Shown here one piece after another: positions 1-9,679 of a DNA stretch of 64,000 nucleotides; the first letter of the stretch is position 1, and each line of letters begins with the position of its first letter. Under the pieces are notes generated by a model, which searched no databases, was not told the origin of the DNA, and saw only the letters and a program-made list of their open reading frames with translations. The translations under genes and the position numbers were made by a program. The stretch is from contig OY986967.1 of the NCBI GenBank assembly GCA_963920575.1, forward strand, positions 26,730,137 through 26,794,136, in the 5' to 3' direction. Source of the stretch: Narthecium ossifragum (lineage: Eukaryota; Streptophyta; Magnoliopsida; Dioscoreales; Nartheciaceae).

Positions 1-1421
1 TCAAAAACAGCAATCATCTCTGCTTCAAGTACCGAATTAGCAGCCACCGGTTTTCCCATCGTCCATGTAACCTTCGATCGAGTTCCTCCCACAATGCTGA
101 CGGCAGCTGAGCCAACAACCCAAGATGCTTCGGCCTGCACTACGACCCCTTCACCACTGAGACAACCAAGTTTCCCTGAAACACCACCCTTCCTTTTCTT
201 TTCAAATTCCTCAACAAACCTGCAAGTCCTCCGAGCAACCACCCCTGTCGGTTCATACTCCTCTTCAAACACCACAAGATTCCTAGCCTTCCATATAAGC
301 CAGAAGGCATAAGATACAATAGATTTGAATTTTCTCTTCTCCAATGACGACGAAGCTTTAGTCAGGGCCAAGACAAAGTCCTCAACACCCCAGTCCATAA
401 CCTCCGGCCATTGTTGCAAAAGGAGCCGACTAAGAACCTCACGAGCAAAGGAGCAACGGACAAGAATGTGTTCTATTGTTTCCGGTTCCGCTCGACACCT
501 CGGACAGTCACGATTCGACGTCATCCTCGCACGCCAAAGGAGGTCTCTAACTGGCAGCTTCCCATGTAACACCTTCCAAATAAATTGCTTAATTCGAGGA
601 CTAGCAGGAATGCGCCAAATATTGCTCCACATCGCCTCCTCCTGCTCGGCAGGCCTCAAAGCCAAGGTCGACGTTAAGAGTTGGTAGGCTGATGCAATAG
701 AGACCAGTCCGTCTTTAGAATAAGCCCAAGTACACCTATCAACAACATCATGGTGAATATTTATAGATAGGATATTCTCTACAAGTAGAGGATGGAAGAA
801 CTCCTTCAATTTAACCACATTCCATCTGCCTACACTGAGGAGGTCACTAACCTGCAGGTTCTCTGCTTCCTCATCCACTCGACACAGTGTAGGCAGCCTC
901 ACAAGCGGCGTCTCAAAAATCCATGAGTCAAAAATGACACTAATTATGCTAGTAGTACATGGTGTACACCGCAACCCATTCCTCACCTCTTCTGCAGCAA
1001 AGACATAAGGACTTCCAATGGCCCGACACCTTCATGGACTTCGTAGCAGCCGGTAACACACCACACCAAGGATACTTGGCTGCAACCAAAGAGGACCAGA
1101 TAGATAGTTGTGGATTCAAGAGAGCTGACATTCGCTTCATCTTGAGGGATTGCTGCCAAAAGGAAAAATTTCGAACACCTAGCCCTCCTAACTCCTTAGG
1201 TTTGCAGACTTTGGCCCATGCAACAACGCTGAAACCTCCCTTCTTACCTCCCCATAAGAAGGAGCGACACATACTATCCATTTTCTTCACAACGGAGGAG
1301 GGAATCTGTGTGGACATCATGACAAAAGCTAGTATAGCTTGTAAGACTGATTTCAGCAAAACAACACGTCCTACCTCCGAAATCTTCTTTCCTTGCCATG
1401 ATAGAATTCGACTAGCCATCG
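1..1421 (-). pseudogene. 5'-truncated L1-type LINE, ORF2 C-terminal part (LINE-1)
   Basis: On the minus strand this reads as the end of a plant L1 ORF2. The 949-1419 part gives the region after the reverse transcriptase palm, with the motif LSWQGKKISEVGR and then FLWGGKKGGFSVVAW. A frameshift near 945 moves the frame, after which about 310 codons stay open to the window edge. They contain a zf-RVT motif (RDCPRCRAEPE, near 490-530) and the start of an RNase H-like domain (VLEAEMIAVF at 1-30). The element's 5' side is its right end: homology to the LINE stops at 1421, where sequence shared with 35224 onward begins, so it is 5'-truncated inside ORF2. Its 3' end and poly-A lie outside the window. 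It is inactive. Confidence 0.85.
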
Positions 1422-1799
1422 AGTATAATACTAAGTTATTGATTGAATTCTGGTACAGGTGCAAATCGGCTAATTCCTATAAGCTTCGTAAAGACCCACT
1501 GAGGTAGGTGATTTTAATTTTATTGTTCTACTTTACAAAAGCATCTGACCTATTATTCTAGTCATTCAGATAATTTTTTTAAATTGAATCTTTTATCCTA
1601 ACTTATGATTGGTAAATACAAAATACCCGGACAATATTTGGGATAATTACTTTTGAGTCCTCAAAAACTTGTAAAATTACAAATACACCTCTATAATCTT
1701 TGGCCTCGTATATGTACCTTTAAAAACATTAAAAAAATATTAACCATGCCATTGAATTACTTTCTGGCGAATAAATAGGGAATATTCCTGACGCCGCGT

Positions 1800-2140
1800 T
1801 AGTGGAAAAGACACTTATGTGCCTCACTTCCAGAACGGCAAGAAGTGCCCGAAGATGATGCCTTTCTGCGGGTGCGTGACAGCTTGCGACCCCTCCCATG
1901 TTAACAATCACCATGACATTGGATTCCGTGGATCCATAGCCGTCATTTACTCCATCCTCAAGCATGCCCATATTGCCCCGACCACCTCTTATTCCGTAGA
2001 GTTAGAGTCTTGCAACCATAGCATAGAGGAAAGCTAGAGAGTTGAAGAGCGAGGAGAAGCATGGAGACGGGCAAGTTAGCGGTCACCGTCGACATCCTCC
2101 GGCAATCTATGGCGACGGCGGCACCATTTCTTCTGAGCTT
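1800..2140 (+). pseudogene. Unidentified captured coding-like fragment
   Basis: The plus strand holds a GC-rich, coding-looking stretch shared with 35590-36060 in unit 2. One frame contains KCPKMMPFCGCVTACDPSHV (KCPQMMPFCGCVTACDPSHV in unit 2), and another, starting near 2060, encodes a hydrophobic run APFLLSLLTLLVLF. Stops and small indels break both frames, and unit 2 keeps about 60 bp that unit 1 lacks (near 35625-35700). I do not recognise the source gene. Its place inside long inverted repeats, next to a tubulin fragment, suggests capture by the transposon. Confidence 0.3.
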
Positions 2141-2380
2141 GCTCACCCTTCTAGTCCTTTTTAGCAGCTCTCCAATGTAGGCAAGAAGGTCCTCTCCCAG
2201 GTGTGGTCGTAGTAGCTCATCTTGGTTTTCATCCCCTAAGTTTTTAAAACAGAGATGAAAACAGAGTACTCTGTTTGAGTCTATTGGTCATGTCTCTCGC
2301 AATGGTGGGAAGTATATGCATAACTGCTCATATGAGCAAATCTAAAACAACAGTAGAAGACTAAAAGCTTATGAGGGAAT

Positions 2381-2579
2381 GCCGGCTCGAACGTGCTATT
2401 GGTGATCTCTGCCACTGAGAGCTGCTCGTGGTACGCCTTCTCCGTCGAGATCACCGGCGCGTAGGAGGAGAACAAGAAGTGGATACGAGACTAACTGGTA
2501 TTAGACTGGTATGGAACTCGGTGATATCAATGTTGATGGGGCCAATGAATAGGAGGGAGGCGGTGAGGGAGAAGATGAC
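2381..2579 (-). pseudogene. Alpha-tubulin gene fragment (captured, frameshifted)
   Basis: Minus-strand translation gives SLTASLLFIGPINIDITEFH, then after a frameshift [17 protein letters not shown] and [12 protein letters not shown]. These match the highly conserved C-terminal half of plant alpha-tubulin, the region around SLTASLRFDGA to the [12 protein letters not shown] motif. Only about 65 codons are present, with no start, GTP-binding N-terminus or acidic tail. The frameshift falls just after TEFHTSLIP. The same fragment with the same frameshift sits in unit 2 (36271-36466), so it was broken before the duplication. It cannot make tubulin. Confidence 0.8.
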
Positions 2580-3317
2580 ATGGGTAATTAAGTAACTTTG
2601 CCTCTGATTAGATTTATATCGTGGTTAAGTTATATGGATAGACGGACTTAAACGGAGGGGTATATTTAACTTTTTTTTAATGTTTTAAGGGTACATACGT
2701 AAATCTAAAAAATGTAGGGGTACATTTGTAATTTAAATTTTTTTTGGGATTCAAAAGTAATTATCCCTTTATTCTAGTCTATCAGATATATTTGTTTTCC
2801 TTTTTTTAAATTGAATCTTTTACCCTAACTTAGGGTGGATAAATACCCATACAACCACAAATCAATCACAGAGAGATTTCGAACCAAAAACCTCATTTAA
2901 GATGTTAGAAACATTAACCATTACACCACCACACTGAGGTGTCAAACGGGTCATGTCAACCAAGGCATGCGGCGGGCCGACACGCCAGTTGGCGTGCTTC
3001 GGCCGGCCTTACGCGCTTTAAGCGAACATGCACGGCCCTAAGTTCCCAGGCCATGTTGGGCTCAGTTTTTGTGCCCATCAGCCCGGCAAGGCAATTCTTT
3101 AGTTATAGATTTATAGTTTACTTTTCTAGGATTGGGGTGGGGTATTTTGAAATAAAAAGAGGATGGTTTGATAATTTTGTATAGGGCGGTTTTGATAATG
3201 ATTTTCCTTTAATTTTTCCATGATCTGCCTCATTGTCATCTCTAATCCATAATTATATTGGAAATCCACATGAATTAGGTTCTGACCAATAAGCATCTTG
3301 TCATGGCCCTTTCTTTT

Positions 3318-3972
3318 TCTTGATTAGTTGAGCCCAAGGCTAGTGATACGTCAACACCTCAAACTATCCAAAACCTCTCCCCAATACTCCGGAACCCATT
3401 TAAACGAAGCTCCAAGGTGGTGGCACCATCTAGCAATACAATCTGCCATAAGATTAGAAGTTCTAGGAACATGTAAAAACACAACAGAGTCAAGCTGTAA
3501 AACCAACATCCAGATCCTCTTGTGGCCATCAGTTCCGCAACCAGGACAGATACATCAATGACCGGCGAACCAACTGCCCACTCCACCTCTGGTCTGAAAG
3601 CATCTCTCAAAGCATCAACTCCACTCTCATTGGAGAGCTCCGTGGTATTCAGTTGGCGGTCCTCATCGCGCAGCAACGTGGCCTCAGCCGGGTACTTATT
3701 GAGAATGACTCACTCCATGCAACAAGGATGCCATTAGTGGAGGAATGCAGGAGCATTGTGCAGGATATATGGTGGCTTGCTCACAACTTCATAGAGTTTC
3801 AGGTCTCCTACATCCCCCATGAAGAAAACTTGCATGCGGATTGGCTGGCTCGTGAAGTCCTTAGACTCCACTTGGACTTTATGGACATTGACGGAACTGT
3901 GGGGCATGTTCCCAGTCTCCCATAACAATTTTGTAACTAACACTTAGTTGAGTCCTCTAGCCTTTGGGCTCA
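3318..3972. repeat. Two outward-facing LINE 3' ends (inverted pair), unit 1
   Basis: The left end is a T-rich run followed by GATTAGTTGAGCCCAAGGC. The right end, reverse complemented, reads a T run then GGACTAATTGAGCCCAAAGG. These are two related L1 3' termini pointing away from each other. Each carries an RNase H C-terminus: on the minus strand (3351-3520) VVFLHVPRTSNLMADCIARW ending at a TGA, and on the plus strand (about 3590-3925) GELRGIQLAV, SRVLIENDS and SYIPHEENLHADWLA ending just before the A run. The two protein tails differ in sequence, so this is not a simple 5' inversion of one copy. The matching copy is at 37201-37887. Confidence 0.65.
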
Positions 3973-3979
3973 ATTAGTC

Positions 3980-5016
3980 CAAAAAAAAAAACTCCCCACT
4001 CCACCTAGTCCACATATCATACCCAATTAGTTTCTTCATTGTTCCAATTTGAATTACTCTAATAACTCTCTATGGCCCCTTTGAGTTGGTCAAATGGAAC
4101 CTAGTAATCTTAAATCAATTTGGATTCCGCTAATAACTCGTGAACAAGATTGATTTATTTACTCCCCCCCCCCAAAAAAAAAACAACGGGGTTCTATAAA
4201 TTTTTGTAAACATTCATATAACATTCCGAATAGAAATTGTAAAGGTTAAGGTTTGTGGATTTGAGAATGCTTAGTTGTTGGCTAGAAAAGTTTCGCATGT
4301 ATCATGAGTTGACTGTGTTTGGAATTATCACATATTACTCTTGATGATTTAATCTATGATAATATAGACTATCATGAGTAGATATGGATTAATTGTAGTA
4401 TTCTCTGAGAAATTACTTCAATAATCTTAGTGACTTGAGGATTGATCTAAGATAAGATCATGTCAAATTTGAGCAAAGGACTATTAGGTGAGAGTGATGG
4501 ATTTTGTTTTGTTTTTTTTTTGTTTTTTGCAAAATATAACCAAATATTGTAAGTTAATTTCGCTATTCATTCAATAGCTTATTTCCAGAATTTGATCCAA
4601 TAATTCATTAGGATGAATTCACAGGCTATATATCAGTTGATAGATAGCTTTAACGACTAAAATTAATACATCATCTTGTCTCTAAGAACGTAACTATTCA
4701 TGAGGTTTATCATAAACATATGATGATTCATTAAGGGTATACCGCGGATCCGCGGGATAAGTGCACGTAGAACATGCAATATACATTGATTTTACTTGTT
4801 ATAATGAGCGTGCTATTGCTTCCCATGATGATTATAAACTTATCTAGTAATATCAATATTCTTAGTATTATTGTTGGATAACTTTTCAGGTCAACATTGC
4901 ATCCTGACCGGGCTGCTTTTTAAGGCAGGCATTAGAGAGGGAAGGAATCCTCTCTTTCACTTCTTTAAAGACACGGTGAAACAATTGAACCTATCTCTAT
5001 ATATACAAATCTATCC
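3980..5016 (+). promoter_or_regulatory. Conserved upstream region of NLR1
   Basis: No coding sequence was found here. From about 4185 to the start codon the region is nearly identical to 38950-39788 upstream of NLR2. It contains a TTGACC W-box on the minus strand (4889-4894), the core site of WRKY factors, inside a TTTTCAGGTCAAC segment that also resembles a splice acceptor, so a 5'-UTR intron is possible. The TATATATA at about 4998-5005 is only about 12 bp from the ATG and is unlikely to be the TATA box. At 4742-4755 there is a perfect palindrome that is absent from the NLR2 promoter. Confidence 0.5.
4742..4755. other. Perfect 14-bp palindrome CCGCGGATCCGCGG
   Basis: It sits in the NLR1 upstream region, about 260 bp before the ATG, in otherwise AT-rich DNA. 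At the same place the NLR2 promoter (about 39498-39530) has unrelated sequence, so this is a local replacement or indel after duplication. The role is unknown. Confidence 0.6.
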
Positions 5017-7959
5017 ATGGTAGTAGCCTCGGTAGTAGTAGGATGGTTTGCACCCATTGTCTTTCAAAAGCTGATACAAGCTATCGAGTCCTTTGCCTTG
5101 GAACCGAGGATGGAGGACCACGTCAAGAGACTGAAGAAGGCCCTTCCTAAGATCCAAGCTGTCATGGACGCTGTCGAGCACGGCCAGATCACGAGATCTC
5201 CGCAGGAGGGATTGCAGGGGTGGATGTGGCAACTCAGGGACGCCCTCGATGAAGCGGAGGACCTACTGGAGGAGCTCAAATACCAACAATTGGAACAACA
5301 GATGAAGAGGAGGAATCAGTTACACAATTATGCCTCGCATCTGAAGAAAAGCGTGAAGCGTGCCTTCAAGCTTGATCCCACCCTGGAAAGGTTGTCGAGC
5401 AGCGTGGAGGGATTAGACAAGGTTGCTGCCGATGTGGATGCCTTCTACAACCTGATTGATAAACAAGCTGCAAGTGCCCACAAGAAACACAAAGAGTTGA
5501 TGCAAAGTCGTGCTACCGGTTCTATTGTGAGCACCGCCACTGGGGCTGTGCGCGGCCGAGTCAAGGATAGCGACCGTATTATTGTTGAATCGCTTTTGGG
5601 ATCTAACTCTGCGAAAAGCTCAAGCAGCAACAACCTCAGTATTCTTGCCATAACAGGTATCGGGGGAGTTGGTAAGACAACTCTCGCTCAACATGTGTAC
5701 AACGACTCAAGGGTCGAAAAGCATTTTGATCTTAGGATATGGGTATGGGTTCCTAATGTCTTTAATCAAACTATTCTTACAAAGAAAATCCTTGAAGGTG
5801 CGGACAAGACCAGATCTGCAGTTGATGATTTGGCAACACTACAAGAAGAGCTCAAAAATAAACTGAGTTCAAAGAAGTACCTGTTGGTGCTAGACGACGT
5901 GTGGAACGAAAATAATAGAGGGGGTTGGGAGACATTGTTTGCCTCATTAAGGTACGGCAAGGGAGGAAGCAGGGTTCTGGTGACATCTCGGTCAGAGAAC
6001 GTCAAGAACATGCTGCCGGGCATGACAAGAATATATCCCTTGGGGGGTTTGCAAGATGATGAATTTTGGTTGCTGTTTAAGGAGTGCGCATTTGGTGATG
6101 AGGTTTCACCTTCGTCTTACCGAAAATTAGAAGGTATTGGTAAACAGATTGCCAGCAAGCTGAAAGGTCACCCATTAGCAGCGAAGACAATAGCAGGGTT
6201 GTTGAGAGAAAAACTAAACGATGAGGACTATTGGTTCAGGATGCCCGAAGATATCAGCTCCTGCCTTCGTGAAGGGGAGAATAATGTCATGTCAATCCTA
6301 CGTTTAAGCTATCAGCAGTTGCCAGCACACTTACAAAGTTGCTTCAGGTATTGCAGTATTTTCCCCCAAGATTATGAATTTGACAGGGACAGATTAGTCC
6401 ACATGTGGATGGGTGCAGGTCTAGTTCAGGAATCTAACAATGAGATCCCACGACTCGAGGATACAGGGAAGGGCTACTTTGATGATCTATTAAAAAAATA
6501 CTTTTTTGACATCCACAAGGATGAATACAGAGATGCCAAAGACTACTACAAGATGCATGGTCTATGGCATGAATTGGCTGTGTCTGAGTCAGTGGGGGAA
6601 TGCTTGAGGATCGCAGGTAATAATGTAGGGGCAGTTCAAATACCAGAGACAATACGTCACCTAGCTGTTGAGACACACACTATGGATGTGGTAAAGAAGA
6701 TTACCAAGCTTAAGCACCTACGCACTCTGCTCTTTTACTACAAATTCGATGATGGGGCTGCCAGTCTACATGAGTTCAACCAATTGGAGTCAAGTGGATT
6801 AAGAGTGTTTCGCCTCTTATTCAAACCTCGTTTTCCAAATCATTCTCTCGAGTTTCTGGGTGATTTAACGCATCTTCGTTACCTGGATCCTGGATGGAGC
6901 CTCATCAATTCCTTACCTGAATCCCTGTGCAAACTTTATCATTTGCAGGTCTTGAATGTGACGGGTTCTAATTTTTGTCCTCCTCGAGGAATGAGCAATC
7001 TGATCAACCTGCGGCATTTAATTTCTGATGATAAAAGCTTCTTTAGGGTACAAGGGTTTGGGAAGCTGTCTTCCCTTGAGAATTTCCATTATTGTGTTGA
7101 GAATACAAGTGGTTACAAGATGGAAGAGCTGGGGGGAATGAATGAGCTTCGTGAACTGTGTATCTCGGATCTTCAGAACATTGGGCATGCAGTAGAGGCC
7201 TCTAAGGCCAAGTTGAAAGAGAAGAAGCATATAAGGAGATTGGAGTTATCATGGGGGTCATCTTCTTCTATGAATCCTGGGATGGCCGAGGAAGTGCTTC
7301 AACAGCTCGAACCACACGGCAGTCTCAAGGACCTGGAAATTAACGGGTATACAGGCATCGATTCTCCCGTCTGGATGAGAAACCTTTCGTCGAACAACCT
7401 AAATCGCCTTCATCTAGAAAACTGCAATAACTGGGAACATCTCCCTCCTCTTTGGCAGCTCAAATTCCTCAGATCACTATGCTTGCAAAAATGCCCGAAA
7501 CTGCTGGGGGCGGGCCAAGGCCATCCCCTTCCCTCTTCACTAGAGTCGTTGACCATCATCCAGTGTAGGTTGAATGACATGTCACTGTCGATGTGCCTCG
7601 GAGGCCTCACCTCTCTCTCAAACTTGAGGATTAATGGTATGCATGGCGGCGGCATGGAGCTGGAGCAGCTGACATCCCTCCCCTCTGTGGAGTTACTTAG
7701 CCAGCTCACGTCGCTTCGGGATCTAACAGTTTCGGAGTTCCCCAAGCTGATTGGTTTGGAGGGTTTGCGTGCCGCTAGCTCTCTCCGGACCTTGAAACTA
7801 ATTATGCTGCCACGGATCTCGTCGGTGCCGCTGCTGCCCACCTCCCTGGAAAGGTTGCATATCGACTGCTGCAATCCGGAGCTGGTAAAGCGTTGCAGAG
7901 CAGCCGAAGGCGCTGACTGGCACAACATAGCTCACGTCCGCAACATACGCATAGATTGA
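5017..7959 (+). CDS. CC-NBS-LRR (CNL) disease-resistance protein NLR1
   Basis: This is an intracellular immune receptor of 980 aa in a single exon. The N-terminal Rx-like coiled-coil domain covers about residues 1-170, with WMWQLRDALDEAEDLLEEL at 69-87. The NB-ARC domain has a P-loop GIGGVGKTT (214-222), RNBS-A FDLRIWVWV (237-245), kinase-2 LLVLDDVW (289-296), RNBS-B GSRVLVTSR, the GLPL position as GHPLAA (384-389) and RNBS-D CFRYCSIFP (442-450). The MHD position reads MHG (513-515, glycine codon 6559-6561). About 400 residues of leucine-rich repeats follow, ending in the WHNIAHVRNIRID tail common in RGA-type proteins. The frame is open throughout. The start matches the conserved ATG of NLR2; there is no in-frame ATG at the position of NLR2's extra upstream one. 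The MHG change could alter nucleotide control; its effect is inference. Confidence 0.95.
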   Translation: MVVASVVVGWFAPIVFQKLIQAIESFALEPRMEDHVKRLKKALPKIQAVMDAVEHGQITRSPQEGLQGWMWQLRDALDEAEDLLEELKYQQLEQQMKRRNQLHNYASHLKKSVKRAFKLDPTLERLSSSVEGLDKVAADVDAFYNLIDKQAASAHKKHKELMQSRATGSIVSTATGAVRGRVKDSDRIIVESLLGSNSAKSSSSNNLSILAITGIGGVGKTTLAQHVYNDSRVEKHFDLRIWVWVPNVFNQTILTKKILEGADKTRSAVDDLATLQEELKNKLSSKKYLLVLDDVWNENNRGGWETLFASLRYGKGGSRVLVTSRSENVKNMLPGMTRIYPLGGLQDDEFWLLFKECAFGDEVSPSSYRKLEGIGKQIASKLKGHPLAAKTIAGLLREKLNDEDYWFRMPEDISSCLREGENNVMSILRLSYQQLPAHLQSCFRYCSIFPQDYEFDRDRLVHMWMGAGLVQESNNEIPRLEDTGKGYFDDLLKKYFFDIHKDEYRDAKDYYKMHGLWHELAVSESVGECLRIAGNNVGAVQIPETIRHLAVETHTMDVVKKITKLKHLRTLLFYYKFDDGAASLHEFNQLESSGLRVFRLLFKPRFPNHSLEFLGDLTHLRYLDPGWSLINSLPESLCKLYHLQVLNVTGSNFCPPRGMSNLINLRHLISDDKSFFRVQGFGKLSSLENFHYCVENTSGYKMEELGGMNELRELCISDLQNIGHAVEASKAKLKEKKHIRRLELSWGSSSSMNPGMAEEVLQQLEPHGSLKDLEINGYTGIDSPVWMRNLSSNNLNRLHLENCNNWEHLPPLWQLKFLRSLCLQKCPKLLGAGQGHPLPSSLESLTIIQCRLNDMSLSMCLGGLTSLSNLRINGMHGGGMELEQLTSLPSVELLSQLTSLRDLTVSEFPKLIGLEGLRAASSLRTLKLIMLPRISSVPLLPTSLERLHIDCCNPELVKRCRAAEGADWHNIAHVRNIRID

Positions 7960-9314
7960 TTGATTTCAATCTTTTTTCGATCATCTGCATTGTTGGTACC
8001 AGCTAATTTACTACCCATTTTTCAATCTCTTTATGCGCTTTCAATTTCACTTAATTTGAATCTTTTTTTTTATTTTATCTATGCTGTGTATTCTTCTGGT
8101 ATCATTCGTAGAATCCCATTTGCCCACCATTTACTCAAGCTTTTCTTCGCCTCGGAACAATAGTAATTTGCTTTCAGAGAAAGTAAGAGAACAGAACAAG
8201 TGATCAGCCTCTTGATTTGTGGGAGATTCCTATTTTTGTGCCTTATGTTTTCATTTTCATATACTATTTTTTGGTGTTTTATGCAAATAAGAGAATAGAA
8301 GTGGAGAATTCATACAATACATTTCCTCCACTTCTAAATTCTTTTTTTATTATCCAATTGCAAATTAATTGTCTTCGGCTATTGACAAATCTTGGAACTA
8401 TCTCTCCCACTATTAGTCATGATGATATTAGTGTTCATACAATTTAGTTACATCTGTTTGTAGAGTGCACATAATTCGTTTCTCATGATTATTGTCCATT
8501 CCTATATTATCAGCCTTCGTTTTTGGTGTCAAACATTTATAGCTCTGTTCTTGGCTTCCTCCTAGTAATTGTACTTCAGAACATGTCATTCTTCCATCTC
8601 TAATGTTCAGGATGAACATATTTAAATAAAATTAAGAAATGTGGTGTATAGAGTTAATATTGTGTTGTATAGAGAACTACCCTTTATTCATGTGAAAGGG
8701 TGTTGAAGTTGCGCATTTTGTCATTACCGAATGCTGTTTTTATTCGTTTTCTCTTTCGGTATCTGGATTTGTTCCGATGTTCTTTTTTTATTATCAGTTA
8801 AGCTCAAAGGCTAAAAGTGTACAGAAGCTACTCGGCCAAGCCAGCCAACGACAGGGGGCCATCAGCTGGGGACCAGAGCAGACCAGCACGGCTCAACCTG
8901 CACCGTCTAGCCACTCCATCAATATGCACTATCGTATGCATACTAATACATACAAGTATGTGTCTTATTAATGGAGAGTGTGCAGAAATATTTGAGACCG
9001 AGATTCGTCCAAAGTTCTAAACAAATGAAGGTTTGTTAATTGACAGAGAGCCAAAAAAAAGTTCCGGCTTTTCGAAGAGCAAAAGAAATTCTTGTACAGT
9101 ACTGTTCAATTTTTCAGATCTGTCTTTCTTCAGTATTTCTGTATTTCTGTGCGAGGGTCTATACACTGTTCAATTTGTGTCCTGTATCTGTCTTCAGACA
9201 ATTTCTGTGCAGTTCTTTTCGAACTACTTTTATCTTGTACATTTGTTTTTATAGTAGAGAATTGTGGTACATTTGTTTCTTGTTAGCATGAATGTGGGCA
9301 TGTTTCTTTGCATT
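7960..9314. other. NLR1 3' flank, no gene seen
   Basis: This AT-rich region is collinear with 47757-49395 downstream of NLR2. It probably includes the NLR1 3' UTR. No open frame has a recognisable domain. Compared with unit 2 it lacks the LINE and the roughly 0.3-kb insert near 48415-48720. Confidence 0.6.
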
Positions 9315-9679
9315 TTGAGCATTTTTATAGATGCTCCAATAGAGGTTGCAGTAAGTTTTGTTGATGGGAAACAAATGAGGAGGTTGAAGATGAAAATAAT
9401 AATTAGCATCATTTTCTATTCTCAATTTATGCTAAATACACAGTTCATTCTATAATACTGACAATATCATATTTAATATTCCTGAGAATATAATGATAGT
9501 TTCAAAAGTTTTCTTTAGTTTGATTAACATATTTAATTATAGAAAAGACTGAGAAATGACAAATATATCTTGAGATATTAAAACAAATATATTTAAGGGT
9601 ATTTAAAATATATATTATAATTTTCAATCATAATTAAGACAATTAATCGGATGGTTATGACTGCGTGTCGGATGGAAGG
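9315..9679. repeat. Local duplication, copy 1 left part
   Basis: This segment (from TTGAGCATTTTTATAGATGC) is repeated almost exactly at 12114-12467. Copy 1 continues after a solo LTR at 11419-11550, which matches 12470-12597. The two copies are about 490 bp each. The left copy lies at the end of the NLR unit, so unit flank sequence was re-duplicated locally. Confidence 0.85.

Larger units (their letters stand above)
1640..2767. mobile_element. Pack-MULE-like element with ~105-bp terminal inverted repeats
   Basis: The left end (1640-1745, starting GGGATAATTACTTTTGAGTC) and the reverse complement of the right end (about 2655-2767, starting GGGATAATTACTTTTGAATC) align for about 105 bp with scattered changes. 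The interior carries GC-richer gene fragments, including alpha-tubulin on the minus strand. Long inverted ends plus captured exons is the Pack-MULE pattern. A 9-bp target duplication was not found. Instead the element is flanked by direct repeats of about 80 bp (1548-1627 and 2768-2850, both starting TATTCTAGTC). Unit 2 has the matching copy at 35448-36656. Confidence 0.6.
1422..9402. repeat. Segmental duplication unit 1 (contains NLR1)
   Basis: This block is collinear with 35224-49452. Matching landmarks are the unit start (AGTATAATACTAAG at 1422 and 35224), the Pack-MULE-like element, the LINE tail pair, the NLR promoter, the NLR gene and the downstream flank to the GAGCATTTTTATAGA region. 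Unit 1 lacks four things found in unit 2: about 0.88 kb present at 38078-38957, the LINE at 42762-47742, the roughly 0.3-kb insert near 48415-48720 and the terminal MITE. Similarity is high in coding and non-coding parts alike, so the duplication is fairly recent. Its left side abuts LINE-1. Confidence 0.9.

Noticed and set aside
4998..5005. TATATATA as the NLR1 TATA box
   Set aside because: It ends about 12 bp before the start codon, too close, and it is altered in NLR2.
7410..7928. A 172-codon minus-strand open frame, and its twin at 42176-42697
   Set aside because: Antisense shadow of the NLR leucine-rich repeats, kept open because the sense genes are conserved.
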